DNA of 64,000 bases from Cytobacillus oceanisediminis 2691 (GCF_000294775.2 NZ_CP015506.1:3199501-3263500), one strand, 5' to 3'; positions 35,595 through 44,325 are shown, counted from the stretch's first letter. The notes: generated from the letters alone by a model not told the origin. A program made the numbers and translations.

Positions 35595-36227
35595 TTAGAC
35601 AAGGTTATGGCGGATGGCATAGATGGCGAGCTGTGTCCGGTCTCTTAAATCCAGTTTCGTCAAAATCTGGCTTGTATTATTTTTTACGGTGCCTGTGGAA
35701 ATGGCGAGCCGTTCTGCGATTTCGTTATTGCTGAGCCCTTCTCCAATGCATTTTAGGATGGCACGTTCCCTGGGTGTTAGAGAAGGATCTGGTTCCTTTG
35801 TGTCCTGCTGTTTCATTAATTGAGGGACGACCTTTGCAGCCACCCCTTCTTCTATGGATAATCCGCCCTTTAGTGCACTGCGGATCGAACGGAGCAGTGA
35901 ATCCGTGTCACCGTTTTTTAGGATGTAGCCGCTCACGCCTATTCGAAGGGCCTCCATGACATAATTATCGTCATCGAAGGTTGTTAGCATTAGGATTTTG
36001 GTATGGGGCCAGCGTGATTGGATGATCTTTGCCGCTTTTAGTCCATCCATTACAGGCATGCGGATATCAAGAATGGCAATGTCAAATTGCCTTTTTTCAC
36101 AAAGGGCGATGGCTTCTTTGCCGTTATCTGTTTCGCCTGTGACTTTGTACTCCGGTTCGGTTTCAATCATCATTTTTAAGCCTTGTCTTACCATTACCTG
36201 GTCTTCTGCCAGGAGTATTCGAATCAT
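35595..36227 (-). CDS. NarL/LuxR-type response regulator, LnrK-like
   Basis: 210 aa. Receiver domain with phospho-acceptor Asp in FDIAILDIRMPVMDGLKA, acidic pocket LLAEDQVMV, and Lys in YILKNGDTDSL. The LuxR helix-turn-helix is at 145-205 (LTPRERAILKCIGEGLSNNE). The start is the ATG at 36227, six bases after AGAGGTG. The frame runs open to 36392 only because it crosses a GC-rich intergenic repeat, so the longer version is an artefact. It presumably activates the adjacent exporter genes. Confidence 0.9.
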   Translation of the reverse strand: MIRILLAEDQVMVRQGLKMMIETEPEYKVTGETDNGKEAIALCEKRQFDIAILDIRMPVMDGLKAAKIIQSRWPHTKILMLTTFDDDNYVMEALRIGVSGYILKNGDTDSLLRSIRSALKGGLSIEEGVAAKVVPQLMKQQDTKEPDPSLTPRERAILKCIGEGLSNNEIAERLAISTGTVKNNTSQILTKLDLRDRTQLAIYAIRHNLV

Positions 36228-36270
36228 GGTTTTCACCTCTATTCTCATAGATTTTCTTTGAATTTTGCCC

Positions 36271-36397
36271 GTTGATTTCCGCTGCAGGCACTCGCTTTCC
36301 GTGGGGCTACCGGGAGCCTCCTCGCCGCTGCGCGTCTGCGGGGTCTCCCCTGGTTCGCTACTCCCACAGGAGTCTCGCACCTTCCGCTTCAATCAAC
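36271..36397. repeat. Bacillaceae GC-rich intergenic repeat, full copy (127 bp)
   Basis: Runs from GTTGATTTCCGCTGCAGG to CCGCTTCAATCAAC, with imperfect inverted ends (GTTGATT...AATCAAC) and internal CCTCCTCGCCGCTGCGCG / GGGGTCTCCCC segments. It lies between the regulator and kinase genes and keeps a reading frame open by chance. A truncated relative is at 22951-23037. Confidence 0.8.
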
Positions 36398-36441
36398 TCA
36401 GAGATTATACTTAAATAAGCGTTCAAAAGCCTTTACGAGAA

Positions 36442-37563
36442 CTACCTTATTTTAATGAATCCGGTAACTATGAAATGTCCTTCAGTTTGGTACACCTTCA
36501 AACCACCATTATGCTTCTCTAAACGCTGCCTCATTTGGCTTAGTCCGAATCCTTCCTGATAGCCCTCCATTCCAGTGGCTGGGTTCCGAATTTCGAATCG
36601 GAATATGCTGCCGCCTGGTGCTTCGAAGGTGATTTCTGCTTCTTTTGCATCACTATGCTTCATGATATTGGTTAATGCTTCTTGGACTGATCTGTAGATC
36701 ACAAAGGATTGTTCACCAGTCAACGGGGCAGAAAAGGCACCGTATTTGACGGAGAAATGAATGTGCATCATATTTTCCAATTCGAGCCTGCGAATTAACC
36801 GCAGGATGCCAGGAAGCCCGCCGGTGTCATTTGCCTTAAGAGATTTTACGGCCCTGCGTGTTTCGTTGAGGCTTTCATTAGCCAGTTCCTTTAATGATTC
36901 CACTCTTTCCTTTTCGTCCGTAGAGGTTTGCAGACGAAACATTTCGAGCTGCATGATAAGGGCGGTCAGCTTATGACCAACTGAATCATGGATTTCATGG
37001 GCAATCAGGACCCGCTCCTCTTGCCTGGCAACCTCCTCCTCTGAGACAGCTCTCCGTTTTAAATCGCGAAATTCACTGAAAATAGCCTCATGGCGTGCTT
37101 CCAGATCCATGAGATGATCCTTGTTTTTTTTATAATGGATGAGAGCAATCAAAAGGAAAAGGATAAATACAGTTATGAAAGTCTGAAGGAACCAGCCCAG
37201 ATTACTATGTAAAGTGGTGAACCCTAATGCGATTGCAGCAATTGCCCCATTCACTATACTGTATCGAAACGGTAGCCGATAAAAGCCCTCAGCGATTAGA
37301 AGGGAAAGGATGAGAATTAGAAAGGGATTAAAATGATCATTGTAGGGAAACAGGGTTGCTACTGCAATAATCGTATTAGTACCTAATATGAAAAATAAAA
37401 CAATGGGCTTTTTCTCGATCAAAGGAACGAGAAAAAATAGCAGGAAATAAAATGCCACTCCAAATATGTAAACTGGCAATTTATTTATAGGAAGGTTAAG
37501 ATAAGCAATCGCAAAAGGCCAAACAACCATATTTAATAGGATCCATAGCCAGTAGGATTTCAT
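36442..37563 (-). CDS. Sensor histidine kinase (HisKA_3), LnrJ-like
   Basis: 373 aa. Five to six N-terminal membrane helices with almost no extracellular domain (residues 1-140), a coiled-coil linker, then HisKA_3 with the phospho-His in VLIAHEIHDSVGHKLTALIM. The HATPase domain follows, with VQEALTNIMKHSDAKEAEIT and EGFGLSQMRQRLEKHNGGLK. This is the intramembrane-sensing plan used for cell-envelope antibiotics. It is separated from the regulator gene by the intergenic repeat but on the same strand. Confidence 0.9.
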   Translation of the reverse strand: MKSYWLWILLNMVVWPFAIAYLNLPINKLPVYIFGVAFYFLLFFLVPLIEKKPIVLFFILGTNTIIAVATLFPYNDHFNPFLILILSLLIAEGFYRLPFRYSIVNGAIAAIALGFTTLHSNLGWFLQTFITVFILFLLIALIHYKKNKDHLMDLEARHEAIFSEFRDLKRRAVSEEEVARQEERVLIAHEIHDSVGHKLTALIMQLEMFRLQTSTDEKERVESLKELANESLNETRRAVKSLKANDTGGLPGILRLIRRLELENMMHIHFSVKYGAFSAPLTGEQSFVIYRSVQEALTNIMKHSDAKEAEITFEAPGGSIFRFEIRNPATGMEGYQEGFGLSQMRQRLEKHNGGLKVYQTEGHFIVTGFIKIR

Positions 37564-37861
37564 ATTATGACCCCATTTCTTAAGGGTTTACAACTGTAAA
37601 TTTTATCATTTAATAACCAAATTAACCATATTTTGTTCTTACAAGCAACGTGGGTCAGATATAATATATATAAAATCCAAGTCTTATAGTAAATTCACCT
37701 GTTTTTGAAAAAGTCGCCCTTCATTTACTGCTATATATTTACTAGAAAGTGGTATTTCAACTCCACAGCCGTTTATAGTTAGTAAAAAAACAAACTCTTC
37801 CTAAGCCATCACATAATAAGTACCACGAGTTATGTACAATTTCAGGAGCAGATCTTCTATT

Positions 37862-37888
37862 TGTCACAAAAACCCTCCTTTACTCGTT
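37862..37888 (+). promoter_or_regulatory. ECF41-type promoter of the sigma factor gene
   Basis: TGTCACA (37862-37868), exactly 16 bases, then CGTT (37885-37888). This is the promoter form known for ECF41 sigma factors, and it indicates autoregulation. It lies about 60 bases before the start. The rest of the gap 37564-37934 is AT-rich and holds nothing else I can support. Confidence 0.8.
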
Positions 37889-37949
37889 TTATTTTTGTAG
37901 CCTTTGCTTAGAATCAGCATTTGGCACAATAAGATTGGAAGTGAAAAAG

Positions 37950-38825
37950 ATGCAAGAAATGTACATGCAATATAAAGGATTGCTGTTTAAGCTCGCCTAT
38001 CAATTGACAGGATCTGTCTCTGATGCAGAGGATGTTGTGCATGATGTTTTTTTGAAATTATATGATGTTCCAAAGGAGAAGCTATCTGAGCCTAAAGCTT
38101 ATCTTTGTAAAATGGTCACAAATCGATGTTATGATTTACAAAAATCGGCGCGCAAAAAACGGGAGCAATATTTGGGGGAATGGCTTCCAGAGCCCCTGTT
38201 TCAATCGAGTTCGAGTGACGATTCTATAGAATCAGTCGAGCGGGGTGATTTATTGTCTTATGCGATGATCGTCCTGCTTGAACGGCTTACACCAGCGGAG
38301 CGTGTTGTTTTTGTCCTGCGTGAGGCACTGGGCTTTGACTATGAAGAAATTGCAGAGCTTACGGAAAAAAGCACGGTGAATTGCCGTAAACTGTTCAGTC
38401 GTGCACGTGCAAAAATGGGGATTACCTCTGAAGAGCTTGTTCATACTGAAACAGCCCCTAATGAACTGATTACTGACTTTCTGGCAGCACTCAAACAGGG
38501 GAACATGAAGCGAATGGTCTCTATGCTTGACCCTAATGTTATACTGGTCTCTGATGGAGGAGGAAAAGCAAAGGCTGCTATTTTTCCAATTAAAACGAGT
38601 GATCGCGTTGTTCGCTTTCTTCTCGGCGTTTTAGGCAAAGCATCAATGGTTGAGGGAACCCTGCAAATGGAAATCAGTCAAATTAACGAACAACCTGCTT
38701 ATATCATAAGAACCCATGACGGCATTCATACAGTAGGAATCATTCATGCAGAGGGAAATTTGATCCGCAACATATACATTATCCGAAACCCCGATAAACT
38801 GAAGCATACAGGAGTATTAAGGTAG
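37950..38825 (+). CDS. ECF41-family RNA polymerase sigma factor (SigJ-like)
   Basis: About 291 aa. Sigma-70 region 2 (residues 8-75; AYQLTGSVSDAEDVVHDVFL) and region 4 (about 105-160; LTPAERVVFVLREALGFDYE). Between them is the group's WLPEP motif (LGEWLPEPLFQ). A long C-terminal SnoaL-like domain carries the other group hallmark, DGGGK (ILVSDGGGKAKA), near residue 195. In ECF41 factors this extension controls activity in place of a classical anti-sigma factor. The ATG at 37950 has GGAAGTG upstream. It is convergent with its typical partner gene (38937-39413). Confidence 0.92.
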   Translation: MQEMYMQYKGLLFKLAYQLTGSVSDAEDVVHDVFLKLYDVPKEKLSEPKAYLCKMVTNRCYDLQKSARKKREQYLGEWLPEPLFQSSSSDDSIESVERGDLLSYAMIVLLERLTPAERVVFVLREALGFDYEEIAELTEKSTVNCRKLFSRARAKMGITSEELVHTETAPNELITDFLAALKQGNMKRMVSMLDPNVILVSDGGGKAKAAIFPIKTSDRVVRFLLGVLGKASMVEGTLQMEISQINEQPAYIIRTHDGIHTVGIIHAEGNLIRNIYIIRNPDKLKHTGVLR

Positions 38826-38846
38826 CATTCAGGTTCTATTTATACA

Positions 38847-38888
38847 GGGACCGGTAAGATGGTTAATTCCATCCTACCGGTCCCTTTT
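38847..38888. terminator. Terminator between the convergent ECF41 and partner genes
   Basis: GGGACCGGTAAGATGG and CCATCCTACCGGTCCC form a 16 bp stem with one mismatch around a 6-base loop, then TTTT on the plus strand. Confidence 0.88.
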
Positions 38889-38936
38889 GTTTGACTCAAT
38901 CTATAAAAGCCCATCATATTCTCAGGTTTATACCAC

Positions 38937-39413
38937 TCATAGTCCAGCTTTAGTCAATCCAAAAGCTGTGTCAGCAGAACCCGGCACTGTTTTGAAAGCT
39001 ATGCTGATACGGTTCCAGGCATTGATTGCCATGATGGAGAAGGTAAGATCTGATAGTTCTTTTTCTGATAGCAGCTCACGAACACTGTCATAAATATCAT
39101 CAGGAACACCGTGTGCAGGCAGCTTAGTCAAAATCTCAGTCCATTCAAGCGCTGCTCGTTCGCGTGGGGTAAACAGAGTGGATTCGCGCCAAATCGGAAT
39201 ATGATAAAGGCGAAGCTCACCCTCGCCATGGATCTTTGCCTGCTTGATATGCATATCCACGCAAAATGCACATCCATTCATTTGTGAAGCTCTAATGTGA
39301 ACGAGATGAATGATTTTCTCCTCAATTGAACTTTCCTTCTCAGTATTGCTTAGTTCCATCATCTTGTTAACAAATTCTGGAGATTGTTGCATGTAGTTAA
39401 TTCGTTGTGTCAT
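38937..39413 (-). CDS. Carboxymuconolactone decarboxylase family (AhpD-like) protein, ECF41 partner
   Basis: 158 aa. The CMD core has the redox-type motif NGCAFCVDMHIKQAK (C-x-x-C-x-x-x-H) near residue 50, and ERAALEWTEILTKLP near 90. ECF41 sigma factors are regularly found next to a carboxymuconolactone decarboxylase, oxidoreductase or epimerase (COE) gene, which is usually their main target. The matching promoter upstream (39585-39611) supports control by the adjacent sigma factor. The physiological substrate is unknown. Confidence 0.9.
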   Translation of the reverse strand: MTQRINYMQQSPEFVNKMMELSNTEKESSIEEKIIHLVHIRASQMNGCAFCVDMHIKQAKIHGEGELRLYHIPIWRESTLFTPRERAALEWTEILTKLPAHGVPDDIYDSVRELLSEKELSDLTFSIMAINAWNRISIAFKTVPGSADTAFGLTKAGL

Positions 39414-39584
39414 TATTGTTTACCCCTTTTCTTTTATAATTTTATTTTCTTATAGCATGTAATCTAGGACTATAACTCTTTGGATCCCCAAACTTAAGCT
39501 TAATGTCCTGACTGTCATCGTTTTTTGTTTAGCATTCTACCTTGATTTGTTTCACCACCCTCTCTTGGTCCTGCTCACAAATAT

Positions 39585-39611
39585 AACGATGCTGGGATTC
39601 CTTTTGTGACA
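39585..39611 (-). promoter_or_regulatory. ECF41-type promoter of the partner gene
   Basis: On the minus strand TGTCACA, 16 bases, CGTT: identical element spacing to the promoter at 37862-37888. The mRNA would carry a leader of about 165 bases before the start codon at 39413. No other gene is seen in this leader. Confidence 0.75.
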
Positions 39612-39770
39612 CATATGATTGTAAAAAAACAGTTTAGTTCATAAAAGGAGAAGAGTAATGGGGTAGATATATATTGAACGAACTTTTTTAAAATAATCCA
39701 AATCTAGTTATGAAGCATGTGGCTCTAATTTGCGTATAAGAAAGAATTCATATTGGAATAGTACCAACAA

Positions 39771-39806
39771 AAAAGAATAGTCGATTTTTCTATCGACTAT
39801 TCTTTA
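39771..39806 (-). terminator. Terminator of the HNH operon
   Basis: On the minus strand AAAGAATAGTCGAT, 5 bases, ATCGACTATTCTTT, then TTTT: a strong perfect stem. It lies about 150 bases after the HNH gene stop; the bases between hold nothing I recognise. Confidence 0.8.
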
Positions 39807-39954
39807 TCTAAATAATAAGTGCGAGTCATTACAAAAATAATTCTATTAAAATCTTCAATGGCACTTACCAAATTAATAATCAGCTAATTTCTCAGGCTAT
39901 ATGTTTACAATATATTCTTTGATGAGTACAATAGCATGAATTGCATAAAATAAA

Positions 39955-40959
39955 TTAATCCCCTGCAAGCTTTTTCCTCGGCACCCATATATCCGTATAT
40001 CCGTTATCAATGGAATATTCATATAGATCCTTCAGTTTTTTGCTTGTGTATACCATCATGTCTTCTCTTATTTTAAGCTCAGGCATAGTAAGGAAGTTTC
40101 CATTTCGATCAATCAGGGTTTCCAAAAATACATCTGTTGCCAGTTTATCATTTTTAGAGAGATTGCAGGCTGTACAGGCAATCACTAAATTCCATAGCTG
40201 ATCCGCTTGAACAAAGCTCCAGGGGATAAAATGATCTACATGGGCTTGTTCCTTCTTCTTGATAGTTTTACCGCAATAAAAGCATTTCCCACCATAGAAA
40301 GAAGCAAGCACTTGATAAAAAGGATCTAATGATGAACGTTTGGAGACATTTTCAACCTTAAGTAAAAGCCGAGAAGTATCTCCTTGTTCATTGAACTTTT
40401 CTAGAAAAATAGCCAATTGATAGTTGGACATATACTTCAACACGCGCTGATAGCGCTGCATAAAAGAAAAGAAAGCAGGATTAAAGCGGAGGACTTCTTG
40501 TTCATTATCAAAATCAAAAATAGTTCCGGAGGTATCTCCATATATCGCTCCCATTACATTGACCTTGCATTTCTTTTTTACCTTATTCACGATAAAGATT
40601 TGCAATTCGTTTGATAGCTTATCGAAAACAAAGGTGTTCGGGATTTTATGCTTTGATTGCACGTTAAGCAAAATGCTCTGAACCTCTGCTTTCTTGCCCA
40701 CCATATTAATTTGGTTAAGATCATGATGAATGACGAGATTCCAATAAATTTTTGAAAAACTGTTAAATAAAGAATCATAATGCAGCTCCAATTTTTCATT
40801 CGCATTGTAGAGATTCTCGATTAAAGACTTAATCAAAACGAATTTATATGTTGTTGAGTTTCTCGATTTTGATGAAAAGATATAATTAAAGTGCCCCCAT
40901 ATTTCTTTGTCGGTTAAATATGAAGCTTCCATTTCACCAACTTGCAGTTTATGACTCAT
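39955..40959 (-). CDS. HNH endonuclease domain protein (left edge of defence island)
   Basis: 334 aa. The C-terminal HNH nuclease (about residues 225-290) has zinc-type cysteines CFYCGKTIKKKEQAHVDHFI with the catalytic D-H pair in HVDHFIPWS, then LWNLVIACTACNLSKND. The N-terminal 200 residues are helical and unrecognised and may bind the target or sense infection. It is the last gene of a NERD / MazG-like / HNH operon, 35 bases after the middle gene. A defence role is inferred from this context. Confidence 0.8.
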   Translation of the reverse strand: MSHKLQVGEMEASYLTDKEIWGHFNYIFSSKSRNSTTYKFVLIKSLIENLYNANEKLELHYDSLFNSFSKIYWNLVIHHDLNQINMVGKKAEVQSILLNVQSKHKIPNTFVFDKLSNELQIFIVNKVKKKCKVNVMGAIYGDTSGTIFDFDNEQEVLRFNPAFFSFMQRYQRVLKYMSNYQLAIFLEKFNEQGDTSRLLLKVENVSKRSSLDPFYQVLASFYGGKCFYCGKTIKKKEQAHVDHFIPWSFVQADQLWNLVIACTACNLSKNDKLATDVFLETLIDRNGNFLTMPELKIREDMMVYTSKKLKDLYEYSIDNGYTDIWVPRKKLAGD

Positions 40960-40994
40960 ACTTTCTCTTTCCCCAATCCATTAAAATTTTATGA

Positions 40995-41318
40995 TTAATC
41001 TTCAACCTCAATTAGGAATACTTTATCTTGAAATCCACCTCTTTTTTCCGCTTTACTTTTACGGATTTCATCCACATCCCGGATTGTAGAACCATGAACT
41101 TTGGCCAATGCATGAAGGATTTCCAGTATATCTGCCAGTTCCTCGATTGCTTCTTCATCAGTTTGTGCTTTAACGTATTCCTCTAGCTCTTCGAAGCTCT
41201 TTTTCTTTAATTCCTCTATGTATTTTTCATTATCTAATATTCTTGTTGAACACTTTTTTCCGTTTCGAGCAATAACCTCTGGGATACGGTCTCGTACAAG
41301 TTTATTGTAGATAGGCAT
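40995..41318 (-). CDS. MazG-like / phosphoribosyl-ATP pyrophosphohydrolase-like protein
   Basis: 107 aa. Starts MPIYNKLVRDRIPEVIARNG, the standard opening of a house-cleaning pyrophosphohydrolase subgroup. Metal-binding acids lie in FEELEEYVKAQTDEEAIEEL (E-x-x-E) and LADILEILHALAKV (E/D pair), and the protein ends RKSKAEKRGGFQDKVFL. These enzymes hydrolyse nucleoside triphosphates to monophosphates. The Lys-Arg-Gly-Gly-Phe end is conserved in the subgroup. It is 20 bases after the NERD gene and 35 before the HNH gene. Confidence 0.85.
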   Translation of the reverse strand: MPIYNKLVRDRIPEVIARNGKKCSTRILDNEKYIEELKKKSFEELEEYVKAQTDEEAIEELADILEILHALAKVHGSTIRDVDEIRKSKAEKRGGFQDKVFLIEVED

Positions 41319-41338
41319 TTTCGACTCCCTTTAAGTAA

Positions 41339-42187
41339 TTATTTGTATAAATCTTTTTGATGCCCAAAACAATAGATCTTCCCATTAAACCTTTTATTCG
41401 ACAAACAAAATGCTTTCACTTTGTCCGAAACAGTTTTGTTACATACGCAACATTTTTCCGGCTGACTTTCCTTCGTAACTGTCTCTTTTTTATTGGACTT
41501 ACTTTCTTTTAGCGTTTGCACATGCTTCTCTCTAATTGATGGATCTGTTATATTTGTTGCATAAATTGCGTCATAAATCATTAAAACCTCACTATCATTA
41601 AGCAAAGGCTCTTTATGCTGCAGTTTTAGAACCGATACTTTCCTATGTATGTAATCGAATAATTCCACGTCATATACAATTAAGTCATTAGAAGCAATTT
41701 TTCTAAGTTCGAGGTCATCAATTTTAAACGTGCAGCGTTTCGTAAAGGAAACCATTGAAATAAATAGATGATGGTATTTTTGATCAAGGAAGTTTTTTAA
41801 TGCTTGTATATGTCCATAATTTTGAATAAATGGATTCATCATTTTAAACTTGCCATTTACGGACCATGTTTTTCTATCTTTTCCTCCATAAATGGTTCCT
41901 TGATAATTTTTAGTTTCTATTACAAAGACACCAAACGGAGTAATCACTATATGATCAAGCTGTGAATAACCTGTCTTTGCTTTTGGGTTTTCAACTAGCA
42001 AATCGCTCAGATGCTTAAAATCTTTCGGAAGCTGATGTAATTGAATATCGATTTTGTATTCTCCTAACTCACCTATACGGGTAGCAACCTTTTCAGTCTT
42101 TTTCTCTTCTATTTGATCTAATGTTATTTTTGGATTTTGCTGTTCTTCATCTTTTCTCTTTTTAAAAAAGCTAATTAATGGTATCAC
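41339..42187 (-). CDS. NERD (nuclease-related) domain protein
   Basis: 282 aa. The NERD domain spans about 35-165: RIGELGEYKIDIQLHQLPKD, then YSQLDHIVITPFGVFVIETK with the D...E-x-K nuclease-type residues, and KNYQGTIYGG. The C-terminal part carries a zinc-finger-like cysteine cluster (EKCCVCNKTVSDKVKAFCLS). GTG start after AAGGAG. First gene of the operon with MazG-like and HNH proteins. Confidence 0.85.
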   Translation of the reverse strand: MIPLISFFKKRKDEEQQNPKITLDQIEEKKTEKVATRIGELGEYKIDIQLHQLPKDFKHLSDLLVENPKAKTGYSQLDHIVITPFGVFVIETKNYQGTIYGGKDRKTWSVNGKFKMMNPFIQNYGHIQALKNFLDQKYHHLFISMVSFTKRCTFKIDDLELRKIASNDLIVYDVELFDYIHRKVSVLKLQHKEPLLNDSEVLMIYDAIYATNITDPSIREKHVQTLKESKSNKKETVTKESQPEKCCVCNKTVSDKVKAFCLSNKRFNGKIYCFGHQKDLYK

Positions 42188-42447
42188 TATGCTCTCCTTA
42201 CTAATTGATAGCTTATTTAGTATAGTATTAATATACCAGTTAGATGGAAGAATTGTACTATTTGGAGAAAATAATTAACTACAATTTTGAAACTAAAGTC
42301 AAATAGTTATTTACGTATAGGAGGACATCCATTGAAAAAAATAATAAAGGCTACGTAGCAATAATTGAAAATAGAATAGGAATATTTTATGACTAAAAAC
42401 AGTAGTGTTTTACCTAATATTGTTTATTTTCATTAAAAAGCATATAT

Positions 42448-42480
42448 AAAAAAGGCCTTGAAATGACTAGCATCTCAAGG
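42448..42480 (-). terminator. Terminator next to the tRNA-like fragment
   Basis: On the minus strand CCTTGAGATG, short loop, CATTTCAAGG, then CCTTTTTT. It lies immediately downstream of the tRNA-like 3' half, as for a real tRNA gene. Between it and the NERD gene (42188-42447) I see only AT-rich DNA. Confidence 0.75.
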
Positions 42481-42491
42481 TCCCTGTATTA

Positions 42492-42541
42492 GTGATTTCG
42501 ACTGGGTTCGAACCAGCGACCTCTACCCTGTCAAGGTAATC
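42492..42541 (-). other. tRNA 3'-half fragment, likely integration (att) scar
   Basis: The minus strand shows a complete anticodon arm (TTACC, loop TTGACAG with GAC at the anticodon place, GGTAG), variable AGGTC, and a complete T-arm (GCTGG, TTCGAAC, CCAGT), then an acceptor-like 3' strand. No D-arm or 5' half is found upstream, so it is not a full tRNA gene. Such 3' halves are what phage or ICE integration at a tRNA leaves behind. GGTCACCTTTTCGGTCAC close upstream (about 42642-42660) resembles the end of some phage-integrase genes, but this is weak. Confidence 0.5.
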
Positions 42542-42696
42542 CTTTAATTAACCTTTGATGTACTATGTTAACTCCAAGGTTAAGATTACTATGAGTTACA
42601 ACAACATTTTTATAGGTACTTTTACCTATAGTATCCCCTAATTAACCTTAAGAATGTGACCGAAAAGGTGACCAATTTAACGTATTGATCAAATAG

Positions 42697-44325
42697 TTAA
42701 TTTACAACTGCAACCACTTCATGACTTACTGGTATCTTATATATTTCGACCTTTATTCCTAATCTCCTTATTAAATTTACATGATGTAACAAGTTTACTT
42801 TACTAAAGAAAGGTAGTACATTCCTAATATCATCGGTTTTAGATGTAGATATGGCATATACTAAAGTACATTCATTGAAAGGAAAATTCTGTTGGTTAAA
42901 ATTTACTCTAGGGAATTTTTCTAAAGCCTTATTTACTAGAGATTGTCTATATTCACTAGATTCTCTCAATAGTTGCATTGAAACTGACCCCTGTGCAAAA
43001 AGATGACTTAATGTAGCTGAACGAGTTTCTTTTTTTACACAAACAAAATGCTTATCCTTGGAGAGTAAATCGCAAACCTCAATCTTACTTCTTGAGTTTC
43101 GAATTTGGAAATTCTGTTTATCCATATTTAAAAAGTAATCTGAATTCTGTCTATCATTATAACTTCCCTCTGATTCATCAATTAGTATAGGTGTAAGAAA
43201 GGTTGGATCCTCAACAAGTGGCACCCTCATTATTTCTTCCTGTATTCTAGAAAAGTAATCATTATCAATCTTATACCAATTGTTTAATGAAAAAATGTAA
43301 GTATTCTCGTTTAATTCAGTTTGGAAAATAATAAAATGATTTAAAGTGACTGGTGAAGTTACTGGATGTTCTGCTTCATCAAACCCAATAATTTTAATTT
43401 TTTTAATATGGTCTGCTGAGTCAAACACTACACCCTCTTTATCTAATAATGAATAGAGATCCATTAAGTTAACTTCTTCAGTTTCCACAGTTTTCGTACC
43501 CTTTTTTATTTTATAACTAGAACACTTTTCATATTCAATCATATCAGGATATGCTAAAGAGATATTATGAGTTTCACGCCTGTTAAGGGCTTGAAATAGA
43601 TTATTATTTAAATCCGAAGTTACATCCCCGTCCTTGACTATTTTAACGTTATCTATAAAGCCAAAGTTTTCTTTGTAATCATCACTGAGAAACAAATCCA
43701 ATAATTGGTTGCATTTTTCTCCTAGTGTGGCAAAGGTTACATCACTGTTTAAACTAAGTGAAGAAGTAGATCCCTTTATAGATGTTCCAATTCCCTCATC
43801 CCTTGATTTTCCTGATACTAAGTTAATAAGATCTTGTTCAAAATTGAGATCAAATTCGCCTAGTTCACTACCCTTATTTATTAGGACTCTTTTTTGCTTT
43901 GTTTTAAGATCAATATTTCTTACGTCAAATGCCTTTAATTCTGTAGAATCAATAGAATTAAGTGCAACTTTTAATCCGAAATTGTTCTCCAAATTGTTCC
44001 TATCAATGGCTGTAAATCCAAAGCCTCCCGTTATAGCAAAAAAATAATCAGTCTGATTCTTATTAACCTTTACTAGAATAACAAATGAATTGACAGTATT
44101 CTTTATGTCGTCCCTGTTAGGAATCTCTAGATCATTTTCTAATAATGTTATCCATTTTGGTTCCTTTGTTCTGTTTCTTTGTATAAATACTTTAAATTCA
44201 AAACCTAATTCTGTATTCCTAGGCTGTAACTCAAAGTAGTTATTCTGTTCGTTAACTTTTTCAGGTAATATTAGCTGATTGAAATTAATAACATTTTCAT
44301 TAAAGAGATAGTATGATAATTTCAA
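42697..44325 (-). CDS. TIGR04141 / DUF6119 family sporadically distributed protein
   Basis: 542 aa, cytoplasmic. It matches the family plan: an N-terminal part with FFAITGGFGFTAIDRNNLEN near 95, a beta-rich middle, and the C-terminal block SATLSHLFAQGSVSMQLLRE near 440 followed by a region ending in a DNA- or nuclease-like fold (YAISTSKTDDIRNVLPFFSK). The family is patchy across bacteria and often lies in defence or mobile regions. Its biochemical role is unknown. TTG start after GGGAGGTG. Codon use is markedly AT-rich. Confidence 0.75.
   Translation of the reverse strand: MKLSYYLFNENVINFNQLILPEKVNEQNNYFELQPRNTELGFEFKVFIQRNRTKEPKWITLLENDLEIPNRDDIKNTVNSFVILVKVNKNQTDYFFAITGGFGFTAIDRNNLENNFGLKVALNSIDSTELKAFDVRNIDLKTKQKRVLINKGSELGEFDLNFEQDLINLVSGKSRDEGIGTSIKGSTSSLSLNSDVTFATLGEKCNQLLDLFLSDDYKENFGFIDNVKIVKDGDVTSDLNNNLFQALNRRETHNISLAYPDMIEYEKCSSYKIKKGTKTVETEEVNLMDLYSLLDKEGVVFDSADHIKKIKIIGFDEAEHPVTSPVTLNHFIIFQTELNENTYIFSLNNWYKIDNDYFSRIQEEIMRVPLVEDPTFLTPILIDESEGSYNDRQNSDYFLNMDKQNFQIRNSRSKIEVCDLLSKDKHFVCVKKETRSATLSHLFAQGSVSMQLLRESSEYRQSLVNKALEKFPRVNFNQQNFPFNECTLVYAISTSKTDDIRNVLPFFSKVNLLHHVNLIRRLGIKVEIYKIPVSHEVVAVVN

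Noticed and set aside
36228-36392. N-terminal extension of the response regulator
   Set aside because: It is encoded by a GC-rich intergenic repeat and lies upstream of a good ribosome site and the normal receiver-domain start.
42492-42541. A functional tRNA gene
   Set aside because: Only the anticodon arm, T-arm and 3' acceptor strand are present; no D-arm or 5' acceptor strand is found upstream.
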